A DNA stretch of 64,000 nt from Terebella lapidaria (Eukaryota; Annelida; Polychaeta; Terebellida; Terebellidae), in assembly GCA_949152475.1 (NCBI GenBank), contig OX424569.1:20435170-20499169 (forward strand), read 5' to 3'. Numbering within the stretch: the stretch's first letter is position 1; every line of letters begins with the position of its first letter. The notes below the pieces were generated by a model, which made no database searches, was not told where the DNA came from, and saw nothing but the letters and a program-made list of their open reading frames with translations. This document shows, piece after piece, positions 55,241-64,000 of the stretch. The position numbers were made by a program, and so were the translations under genes.

Positions 55241-55960
55241 TTAATGTGTGCCATTATAAAGCATAGGAAAATTTAACATGGGAAAGTCACATTTGGGCCG
55301 AGTTTGGGCCCAAAATGGCCCACTTCAAGCGATTCAAGCGCAACGAAATTTATACATGTCACAGGGGTACATATGAGGAGTGTTTTTCATCAATGAGAAA
55401 AAAAAGTTACTGAACAGATTTTGAGAAAACGACCGTCGAAGACCAAAAATGGCCATTTTTCGACGAAAACGGCCGCTCTGACCTTGAAACCAAGGTCAGA
55501 GGTCAAATTCAAGGTCATGACAATATTCAGCTAATATCATTTCCTATATGTCCACAATTGATTCCTAGTCTCTAATCTCAATATTAAGTGAGATATTAGG
55601 CTTTAATGTGTCCCATTATAAAGCATAGGAGAATTTAACATGGGAAAGTCCCATTTGGGCCGAGTTTGGGCCCAAAATGGCCCACTTCGAGCGATTCAAG
55701 CGCAACGAAATTTATACATGTCACAGGGGTACATATGAGGAGTGTTATGCATCAATAAAAAAAAAAGTTACTGAACAGATTTTGAGAAAATGGCCGCCAA
55801 AGTCCAAAATCAGGCATTTTTCGTCGAAAACGGCCGCCATTTTGAAAAAAATGCGAAAATCAAAAAACTAAAAAATACCTCCCTCTCGAAATATTTTTAG
55901 GCATTTTTGTGCAAAATTTCAGAAAAATTCGATCGTAAACTTTAAAGATAAAATTGTTGA

Positions 55961-55962
55961 CG

Positions 55963-56054
<92 letters not shown>

Positions 56055-56070
56055 ACGACGACGACGCCGG
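55961..56070 (+). repeat. (GAC)n microsatellite
   Basis: About 110 bp of nearly pure GAC, the longest of the HINE-A 3' microsatellites here. Elsewhere the tract is GGAC- or GACGG-based. Confidence 0.92.
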
Positions 56071-56121
56071 ACGCATCGCCATGCCAATAAGTTACGGACC
56101 AAAGGTCCGGTAACCTAAAAA

Positions 56122-56726
56122 TACCTCCTTCTCAAAATATTTTTAGGCATTTTTGTGCAAAATTTCAGAAAGATTCGATCGTTAACTTTAAAGATAAAAA
56201 TGTTAACGCCGGACGGACGGACGGACGTGCAGACGGACGGAGGACGGACGCAACGCCATGCCAATAGGTTATCGGACCAAAGGTCCGGTAACCTAAAAAT
56301 TAAGAAATACCTCCATCTCGAAATATTTTTAGGCATTTTTGTGCATAATTTCAGGAAGATTCGATCGTAAACTTTAAAGATATTAATGTTGACGGACGAC
56401 GACGATGGACGCAACGCCACGGCAATAGGTTATCGGATCAAAGGTCCGGTAACCTAAAAATGTGGACGGACGACGACGACGATGAAGACGACGTCGATGA
56501 CGGACGGACGGACGGACGGACGCAACGCCACGGCAATAGGTTATCGGACCATAGGTCCGGTAACCTAAAAATACCTCCCTCTGGAAATATTTTTAGGCAT
56601 ATTTGTGCAAAATTTCAGAAAGATTCGACCGGAAACTTTAAAGATGAAATTGTTTACGGACGACGGAGGGACGACTGACGCAACGCCATGCCAATAGGTT
56701 ATCGGACCAAAGGTCCGGTAAGCTAA
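56122..56726 (+). mobile_element. Four more stacked HINE-A 3' ends
   Basis: Head-to-tail distal modules ending at 56299, 56460, 56571 and about 56726. Each has its own GAC/GGAC tract, ACGCAACGCCA word and GGTCCGGTAA hairpin. The third is only ~110 bp. The last ends GTCCGGTAAGCTAAC, matching the AGCTTACCGG subfamily seen at 58105. Confidence 0.85.
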
Positions 56727-56830
56727 CAAACAAACAAGACCGGCTCCCCACAAACCAACTGACCAACATACTTGCCGGAATCTTCGATTCCGGCAAGTAA
56801 CAAACAAACAGACAGACAGACCCAAATGCA
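56727..56830 (-). mobile_element. Family D hairpin fragment, reverse orientation
   Basis: Contains the perfect 13-bp hairpin ACTTGCCGGAATC-TTC-GATTCCGGCAAGT (about 56773-56801) flanked by caaccaactgaccaacat and (CAAA)n/(CAGA)n, i.e. the family D head on the minus strand. Confidence 0.7.
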
Positions 56831-57589
56831 ATACCCTCTATTGGGGCGAGGGTAACAAACTCATTGAGGTTGGTCTATAGGATTGAGCAAAGTAGGAGAC
56901 CCACGTTTTTGAGAGTTGAGATTTCTTCCAGTCTGAGATACTTGATATCCACTTCGGTAGAGCCTTCACGTCTGTCAGCTTCTCGATGCGTTCTTGGTTT
57001 AGTCGAGCACACCGCGGCCATAGGGTGTGACCTGTGGGGAACCTGCTCCTCGCTAAAACAGCGAGCAATATAGTATGTACTTCAAGCTATGATAAGCATG
57101 ATAATAATGGTCACAATAATTGTATTTACAGTCTGGACAATACATAGCAAAAGCGTATTTTTGCAGAAATACTATTTTCTGTATTCCTGCAGAAATATGA
57201 AATATTGTATTCGAAATATATAGAAATACATGAAACTGTATTCCTGTTGTCCGTACAAAATACACAATATCGTATTTGTAAACTCTGAAACCTGTAAATT
57301 CTTTTAAAGCGGCTCTTTCACTTTCTTCCACTTCCCAGAATATTTTTTGGGCCTATGCATATTTTAAGTTTCATCAACTGATAGACATGTCAGTTGCAAA
57401 ATAGTGACAATAGAACATCACACACGGGTCTTGTAAGCTAAAATATTGAGGGATTTCCTCGGTCACTTCCTCGGTTCACTCCATGGCCTAGCATGCGGCC
57501 ATGCGTGATATTTGCATATTCATGAGCTCGGTGAGTGTTGATGTCTCACATACAGTGCCCATTCGTTTCGCGTTATTGCTAGTTAAAAA
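56831..57589. other. Low-copy region, no gene recognised
   Basis: A 76-codon minus-strand frame (57068-56838, with LNQERIEKLTDVKALPKWIS) lacks any family I recognise and sits in no splice context that I can defend. Around 57120-57260 imperfect gaaatac/atattgtatt words repeat. Confidence 0.4.
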
Positions 57590-58104
57590 CTAGCCCAAGG
57601 GCTAAGATAGGTTACCGGACAATTCCGGTTGAAGCACGACAGGTGAGATATGACATTCAGATTAACCATTTGAGGTCATCTTCTTGAACTTCAATGTCGC
57701 CATCAAGTGTGCAGCATATAACCTTGTATATGTTCAAAATACAAATACAAGGTCTATCTACAAGTATTTTGTCTTTAGACAAAATTTACACATTTCAGTC
57801 CCATCTCAATTACACATCTCAATTTTTTTCAAAGGGTGAACATTTTTTTTTTTTTTGCCTAGAAATGAACCAAAATGGATAGAAATGTTATCTGGACTTT
57901 GGTCAATAAATACATACAAACATACAATGCGATTTGAGGCAAAAAAAAATTGTTTTCCGCTGACCAGTCAAAAATTCAAAACGGCCGCCACCCAGAGACC
58001 GGCGATTCAAGGGCAACCAAACTTACACACATCATAAAGGTACATAAGGGGAATCCTTTGAAACAAAAATCTCAAATCTGAACAGACAGTTTTTGAGAAC
58101 ATAG
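57590..58104 (+). mobile_element. HINE-A short-form 5' part
   Basis: CTAGCCC-AA-GGGCTAAGATAGG, TTACCGGACAATTCCGG, then a diverged short-form body. It is cut inside acagtttttgagaacata by the next element at 58105. Confidence 0.65.
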
Positions 58105-59080
58105 CACCAAGGGTGCTGTAGCTTACCGGCAATCATGTGAATTGCGTGGAATGCTGAATACATATAAATTGTTACACTGATGGTAAAATCTATATGTTAA
58201 AACATGTCATAAATGTTGATAGAAACACACTTTCTGTATGGACTTCAATACGAAATCAAGTTACATCTTGAAAGATTTTTTTCGTCAATGACAAATTTTC
58301 ACAGACAGTCCATTCAAAGGCAACAAAACTTATACACATCACAAAGGTACATAAGGATAATCTTATACATGATTTTTAAGAAAACTGTCTGAATAGTTTT
58401 CGAGAAAATGACCACCAAAGGCAAAATTCATTGTTTTTTTCGACAAAAAAGGTCGTTTTGACCTTTCAAGGTCATTGAAGGTCAAATTCAAGGTCACCAC
58501 TCAAACCGCAATATATGACTTCCCATTTGAATGTGCCAATACTTAGGCTCTATCTTGAAGTGTTCTATGAGATTACTCTGCATAGCTCCCATTATGAAGG
58601 AAAAATTGGGTGAAATTTTCAGTCCAAAAAAATTTTCAATGGTCAAAAAAAATTTTTTTTTTTTTCCTGGAAATGGCTCAAAACGAATAGTGACTTGATT
58701 TGGGACAAAAAAATTTTTTTTCGCCGAACCGTCAAAAAATCAAAATGGCCGCCACACGCAGACCGGCGATTCAAGGGCACCTAAACTTATACATGTCATA
58801 GAGGTACATGAGAGGAATGTTTTGAAACAAAAATCTGTTTTTGAGAAAATGACCACCAAAGTCCAAAATTGGCAATTTTTCGTCAAAAATGGCTGCCAAA
58901 TCGGCAAAAACGATTCAATCCAAAAAATTAAAAAAACTTTTTTAAATATTGGCCTAAGGTTTGTTCTGACAAATTTATGGGGAAATTCATCATGCCAAAA
59001 AAAAGTTACAGACCCGGACGGACGACGGACGCCGGATGGACGACAGACGAAAAACCACGATAATAGCTTATCGGCCCAAA
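58105..59080 (+). mobile_element. HINE-A' subfamily copy
   Basis: 5' hairpin AGCACC-AAG-GGTGCT then GTAGCTTACCGGCAAT. The 3' end has AATAGCTTATCGGCC before truncation at 59080. Both termini carry AGCTTA(C/T)CGGCC instead of AGGTTACCGGAC, so this subfamily changed both ends in concert. The body is a diverged short form with long T runs. Confidence 0.65.
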
Positions 59081-60055
59081 TTAGCCCAAAGCCTAAGATA
59101 GGTTACCGGACAATTTTGGTTTGGCAATGACAGCATTGGCAGGTAACAGACCTTTTAATCAAGGTCATCCTATGAACTTCGATGTTACCATTACATGTAT
59201 GTGTGCGGCATTTGATATTCTATATGTTGGGTGGAATCGTTTAGGCCGCTCAGGTCAATTTACACATTCCAAGTCAGACTTTGCACTCAAGGTCATCTGA
59301 CGTCAAGTTCAAGGTCATCATTAGTTGTGCCATGTATGTCTTCCTATATGTTCATAATGCCAACATGCGCTCTATCTGCAAGCATTTCATCTATAGAGGC
59401 AAATCTGGACATTTTTTTACCCCAAAATGGCTGCTTTGACTTTTCAAGGTCATCGAAGGTCAAATTCAAGGTCACCACACAAGTCGCCATATATGACTTC
59501 CCATTTGAAAGTGCCAACTTCTAAGCTCTATCTTCGAGCGTTTTATGAGTACAGTCCTGACAGCTCCCATTATGAAGGAAAAAAGTCCAAAATTTTTTCC
59601 ATAGGGTGAAAAAAATTTTTTGCCCTAGAAATGGCCCAAAATGGATAGTAATGCGATTTGGGGCGAAAAAAAATTTTTTCACCGACCCGCCAAAAATTCA
59701 AAATGGCCGCCACACGGAAACCGGCAAATTTAGGGCAACCAAACTTATACATATCACAGAGGTATATGAGAGGAATCTTTTGAAACCAAAAACTCAAAAC
59801 TGATTAGACAGTTTTTGAGAAAATGGCCGTCAAAGTCCAAAATTTAGCGTTTTTCGACAAAAACGACCGCCATTTTGAAAAAAATGCGAAAATCAAAAAA
59901 CAAAAAAGTACCTCCTTCTCAAAATATTTTTAGGCATTTCAGTGCAAAATTTCAGAAAGATTCGATCGTTAACTTTAAAGATAAAAATGTTAACGCCGGA
60001 CGGACGCAACGCCATGCCAATAGGTTATCGGACCAAAGGTAAGGTAACCTAAAAA
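59081..60055 (+). mobile_element. HINE-A short form, complete (975 bp)
   Basis: TTAGCCC-AAA-GCCTAAGATAGG, TTACCGGACAATTTTGG. The body is close to 27696-28772, the microsatellite is almost absent (gccggacggacgcaacg), and the terminal hairpin is partly eroded (GGACCAAAGGTAAGGTAACC). It abuts the next copy. Confidence 0.82.
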
Positions 60056-60157
60056 TTAGGAAAAGGGCCAAAGATATGTTACCGAACAATGTTTAATATT
60101 TTAGATGTTAGCCAGGTCACTGGTTAAATTCAAGGTCAAGAGAATATTCAGCATATA
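60056..60157 (+). mobile_element. HINE-A long-form 5' end, interrupted
   Basis: TTAGGAAAAGGGCCAAAG and ATATGTTACCGAACAATG, then the first satellite segment up to gcatata. It continues after the MITE at 63226 with atattaagcatatatcatg. Confidence 0.75.
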
Positions 60158-61585
60158 TACCGTATTTATTCAATTAGTTCGAACAGCTAAAAATAATTAA
60201 ATTTTGAAATGTTCGAATTATTAGATTCACGATAAAATCGTCCGTCAAAACGAAAAAAAATCCCAAACCCAGATCGATCATGCCATGGCAGATAGGCCTA
60301 CGCGAGTTGACAGATGCCGCTCATGCTGGCTGGTTAGGGCCTGTACGATTGATAGGTTAACTGCAGACAACTAGCATTTTAAAAAATTAGCCCAAGGGCT
60401 AAGAAAGGTTACCGGACAATATACATTTTAGATATTAGCCTTTTGTCCAGTGACCTTGAAAATAATTTTTCAACAAATATATCACTTCTAGTATGTCCAC
60501 AATAAATTCCTAAGCTGTAAAGTCTATAATAAGTGAGATATTAGCCATTCTGTGATCGGTGATGTGACCTAGAAAATGAGGTCAAAGTTCAAGTTCATGA
60601 AAAGAATAAGTATATATCATTCCTCTATATTCGCAATTGATTCCTAAGCTGTAAAGATGATAATAAGCGACATATTAGCCATTTTGTTCTCTGACCTTGA
60701 AAATTGGATCAAAGGTCAAATTTTAGATCATCGAAATATTCAGCACACATCATTTCCTATATGTTCACTATGGACCCCTAAGCTGTAAACTTGATAATAA
60801 GCGAGATCTAAGCCATTTTGTATTCTGAACTTGAAAATAAAATGACTAACCTTGAAATTTAGGTCAAGGGTCAAATTCAAGGTCACTAGAATATTCAGCA
60901 TATATCATTTCCTATATGTTCACAATTGCTTCCTAAGCTGTAAAGTTGATAATAAGCAAGATATTAGCCATTTTGTCCTGTTGACCTTGAAAATGAGGTC
61001 AAAAGTCATATTCAAGGTCACTAGAATATTCAGCATATATCATTTCCTATATGTCCACAATTGATTCCTAGTCTCTAATCTCAATATTAAGTGAGATACT
61101 AGACATAAAAGCCTATAGGCTTTGTGGCATCCCCCAATTTTTCTTTTCTTTTCTAATGGTGAAACTTGACTGTTATTATAATACATATACCAGGATTATT
61201 GAACACAGGTGGGAGTGAGAGTTCAAATTATAGCAGTTGCTCACTAGACAAATGTCCATCAGATATTTGTTTTAATCTCAATAGGTATTAAATGTACAGA
61301 CATGACAGACATTCACAATACAAGCAAAAAGGAAATTATTCTGGGTTCTGACTAAGTAAAACAATGATAATTTGGTCACTGCATGTGAAATACAGCTAGA
61401 AAACAAAACAATGCATGTAGTTTCATCCAGATAAACACAGTGCTGTTTTAACTGAATACAATGAACAATTGACCGGCAAGCAAGGCCCAGGCAGACCTTC
61501 AAAGCTGTTATCTTCAGTTTGGGTCATCATTATATAACCACCTATTGTTTTCTTTAGAAAGGGAAGGAGGGCATTGTTCCAACTT

Positions 61586-62340
61586 GTTGGTGTTAGTATA
61601 GTAAACTGGGGTGAGGGGACAGGAGAGGGGGGGGGGGGAAGAGGGGCAGTGCATACAAGTCACTGATACATTGCTACATTCATATGCAGATTAGACTGGC
61701 TGACAGTGGAGGTGAGGGAGGGAGAGGGGGGGGGGTATTGCCTTATCACAGGCATTACTGAGCAGGGCTCTCATATACTGCACTGGCTGAGAGGGCAGAG
61801 CCTAGCCTCATGCTGGACATGCAGGCTGCAGTCAGTGAATACAGTAGCATGGCTCAGTCACAGTATTACATCTGCATGGGGGCAGGTGAGGGAAAAATTC
61901 TAAGTCCAAAAAAAAATACACCCAAAAAATTTTTTCCCCCTGGAAATTGCCTGAATCAAGTTGGTGTTAGTATAGTAAACTGGGGTGAGGGGACAGGAGA
62001 GGGGGGGGGGGGGGGGAAGAGGGGCAGTGCATACAAGTCACTGATACATTGCTACATTCATATGCAGATTAGACTGGCTGACAGTGGAGGTGGGGGAGGG
62101 AGAGGGGGGGGGGGGGTATTGCCTTATCACAGGCATTACTGAGCAGGGCTCTCATATACTGCACTGGCTGAGAGGGCAGAGCCTAGCCTCATGCTGGACA
62201 TGCAGGCTGCAGTCAGTGAATACAGTAGCATGGCTCAGTCACAGTATTACATCTGCATGGGGGCAGGTGAGGGAAAAATTCTAAGTCCAAAAAAAAATAC
62301 ACCCAAAAAATTTTTTCCCCCTGGAAATTGCCTGAATCAA
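61586..62340 (+). repeat. 375-bp tandem duplication with G-rich tract
   Basis: ttggtgttagtatagtaaac recurs at 61586 and 61961. Copies include gggacaggagagg(G)n, tgaggg/tggggg-agggagagg(G)n, and acccaaaaaattttttcccc. They differ almost only in G-run length, so duplication is recent. Confidence 0.88.
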
Positions 62341-62520
62341 ATTATGACATTGACAGGAATCGCCCGATTTTTTTTTCCAAAATGGCCGCTGGCGGCCATC
62401 TTGGATTTCGGGTCTCGACGAAAAACAATAGGGGTTAGGAGCAAAGTATTTCGGATGAGCTGTGAAAATTTCGGAAAGATAGATTAAGGCGTTCAAGAGT
62501 TATGATCCGGAAACCGAACG

Positions 62521-62530
62521 GCGGAAGAAA

Positions 62531-62562
<32 letters not shown>

Positions 62563-62570
62563 AAAAAAAC
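62521..62570 (+). repeat. A-rich tract
   Basis: About 50 bp of almost pure A, following gttatgatccggaaaccgaa and cggaagaa. A similar cggaagaagaagaa/A tract follows gttatcgtccggaaacc in family B near 34100. Confidence 0.85.
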
Positions 62571-63225
62571 AGACAAAAACATAAGGCCTCCCGATTTTCA
62601 ATCGGGATGCCTAATTAGGCATAATGTGTCCCATTATAAAGCATAGGAGAATTTAACATGGGAAAGTCCCATTTGGGCCGAGTTTGGGCCAAAATGGCCC
62701 ACTTCGAGCGATTCAAGTGCAACGAAATTTATAGACATCATAGAAGTACATATGAGGAGTGTTATGTATCAAAAAGAAAAAAAGTTGCCGAAAACGACTG
62801 CCATTTTGAAAAAAATGCGAAAATCAAAAAACTAAAAAATACCTCCCTCTAGAAATATTTTTAGGCATTTTTGTGCAAAATTTCAGAAAAATTCGACCTT
62901 AAACTTTAAAGATAAAATTGTTGACGGACGACGACGACGGACGACGTACGACGACGCCGGACGCATCGCCATGCCAATAGGTTATCGGACCAAAATTCAC
63001 TGCCACCTGGCGAATATATCGCTGATTACTCATATCGTAGTGCTGCCACCTGGCGAGTTGTAAGTTTTGGCAGCTGACAAGTTGATTTCGTTCGTTGTTT
63101 CAATCGAAATTTCGATCGTAAATTTGACTGTTCGAACTAAACGAGTCAATTTGAAAATTATTTTCTTGAATAATTTTTGGTGTTCGAATTATTAGTGTGT
63201 TCGAACTAATTGAATAAATACGGTA

Positions 63226-64000
63226 ATATTAAGCATATATCATGTCCACAGTTGATTGCTAACCTGTAAATTCAATAATCGGAGAGATATTAGCAATTTT
63301 GTGCTGTGGCCTTGAAAATGAAGGCAAAGGTTCAAATTCAAGGTCATCAAAATATTCAGTGTATATCATTTTCTATATGTCCACAATTGATTCCCAAGCC
63401 ATACAGTCAATAGAGGAGCAAGATATGAGCCAGTTCATCCTTGGACCTTGAAAATGTGGTCAGATGTCAAATTCAAGGTCACGAGAATATTCAGCATATA
63501 TCATTTCCTATATGTCCACAATTGATTCCTAAGCTGTAAAATCGATAATAAGTGAGATACTAACCATTCTGTCCTGTGACCTTGAAAATGAGGTCAAAGG
63601 TCAAATTCAAGGTCATGACAATAATTTGCATATATCATTTCCTATATGTTCATAACTGATTCCTAAGCTGTAAAGTCAATAACAAGCGAGATATTAGCCA
63701 TTTTGTCCTATGACCTTGAAAATAAGGTCAAAGGTCAAATTTAAGGTCATCAGAATATTCAGCATGTATCATTTCCTATATGTCCACAATTGATTCCTAA
63801 GCTGTAGAGTCGATTATAAGCGAGATATAAGCCATTTTGTCCTGTGACCTTGAAAATGGGGTCAAAGGTCAAATTCAAGGTCATCAGTATATTCAGCATA
63901 TATCATTTCCTATATGTCCACAATTGATTCCTAAGCTGTAGAGTCGATAATAAGCGAGATATAAGCCATTTTGTGCTCTGACCTTGAAACTGAGGTCAGA
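63226..64000 (+). repeat. 134-bp GGTCA satellite array, ~6 units, runs off the window
   Basis: Continuation of the HINE-A begun at 60056. Units keep the TGACCTTGAAAATG(A/G)GGTCA and TCAAGGTCA words. The array is cut by the window end. Confidence 0.85.

Larger units (their letters stand above)
53657..56121 (+). mobile_element. HINE-A long form, largest complete copy
   Basis: 5' hairpin TTAGCCC-AAT-GGGCTAGTAAGG, then TTACCGGAG. About 11 satellite units (53690-55240), tail module, one more satellite unit (55480-55600), second tail module, then a long (GAC)n tract and a slightly eroded terminal hairpin (aagttacggaccaaaggtcc, ggtaacc) ending in TAAAAA. Confidence 0.85.
61099..62613 (+). mobile_element. 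Family C element (1,515 bp)
   Basis: It starts CTAGACAT, then palindrome AAAGCCTATAGGCTTT (61108-61123) and GGCATCCC (61126-61133). It ends with hairpin TCCCGATT-TTC-AATCGGGA (62589-62607), overlapping GGGATGCC (62604-62611) and CTA. GGCATCCC and GGGATGCC are exact inverses. The flanks gagat(a) and attaggcataatg are contiguous in uninterrupted HINE-A copies. The interior includes a 375-bp tandem duplication and an A-rich tract; no protein is encoded. Confidence 0.82.
60387..62995 (+). mobile_element. HINE-A long form nested in the MITE
   Basis: 5' hairpin TTAGCCC-AA-GGGCTAAGAAAGG, TTACCGGACAATATAC. Satellite units to 61098, then a family C insertion (61099-62613). It resumes as attaggcataatgtgtccc, with tail, gac tract and GGTTATCGGACCAAA. 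The right half of the terminal hairpin is missing at the MITE junction. Confidence 0.8.
60160..63223. mobile_element. TA-target MITE split by nested insertions
   Basis: Same family as 15371-15900. Perfect 26-bp terminal inverted repeats start CCGTATTTATTCAATTAGTT at both ends. TA flanks lie at 60158-60159 and 63224-63225. The flanks gcatata and atattaagcat are contiguous at about 30933 and nearly so at 44855. MITE-derived sequence remains only at 60160-60386 and 62996-63223; the ~2.6 kb between is nested HINE-A and family C. Orientation is opposite to the 15371 copy (ccacctggcg instead of ccaggtgg). Confidence 0.88.

Noticed and set aside
55860..56102. Poly-serine reading frame on the minus strand
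   Set aside because: Translation of the (GAC)n microsatellite.
56838..57331. Minus-strand frames with LNQERIEKLTDVKALPKWIS
   Set aside because: Possible exon-like piece in low-copy DNA, but no family recognised, no defensible splice sites and no neighbouring exon. A transcript match would be needed.

Overview
Eukaryotic, almost certainly animal, repeat-dominated DNA. I see no host gene, rRNA, CRISPR or bacterial-type operon. Nearly all of the window is layered transposable elements. The mix fits a marine invertebrate: Helitron/Helentron-type elements with tandem-repeat cores, a Ngaro-like tyrosine-recombinase retrotransposon, and TA-, TTAA- and 8-bp-target MITEs. I cannot name the species.

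The dominant component is a non-autonomous family that I label HINE-A (Helentron-like, my label). Its 5' end is a hairpin (TTAGCCC-AA-GGGCTAA type) followed by TAGGTTACCGGAC. Its 3' end is a (GAC)n or (GGAC)n microsatellite, then ACGCAACGCCATGCCAATA, then a 12-bp hairpin (GGTTATCGGACC, 3-nt loop, GGTCCGGTAACC), then TAAAAA. The long form carries a tandem core of ~134-bp units built around GGTCA words. The short form (about 0.8-1.5 kb) carries a different body. Three further repeat families have similar ends: B (147-bp satellite core, 29.6-34.2 kb), C (61.1-62.6 kb) and D (21.7-29.6 kb, with embedded tRNA-Gln-like modules).

Layout. 0-3 kb: HINE-A. 3-7.9 kb: low-copy sequence holding a decayed Helitron Rep/helicase pseudogene on the minus strand. 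7.9-14 kb: short-form HINE-A copies, partly duplicated. 14.3-17.1 kb: a divergent HINE-A 5' end, then a ~129-bp tandem repeat pierced by three MITEs. 18.2-20.8 kb: HINE-A. 21-29.6 kb: family D. 29.6-35.8 kb: families B and A nested in each other. 35.8-44.76 kb: a large Helentron on the minus strand. 44.76-48.1 kb: HINE-A with a recent 1,090-bp tandem duplication. 48.1-52.6 kb: a Ngaro-like element with complete split direct repeats. 52.6-64 kb: HINE-A arrays, stacked 3' ends, a TA-target MITE split by nested insertions, and a family C element.

The Helentron encodes, N to C: a short first exon with a visible intron, a cysteine-protease-like domain, a charged repeat region, a DUF6570-like region, a Rep (HUH) nuclease, a PIF1-like helicase, and an endonuclease/exonuclease/phosphatase domain. 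It carries about seven frameshifts, two nonsense codons and a 536-bp TTAA-target MITE, so it is dead but recent. The Ngaro-like element encodes Gag, RT/RNase H and a tyrosine recombinase, with a few in-frame stops. Several insertions can be dated relative to each other because uninterrupted copies of the same repeat elsewhere in the window act as empty sites.
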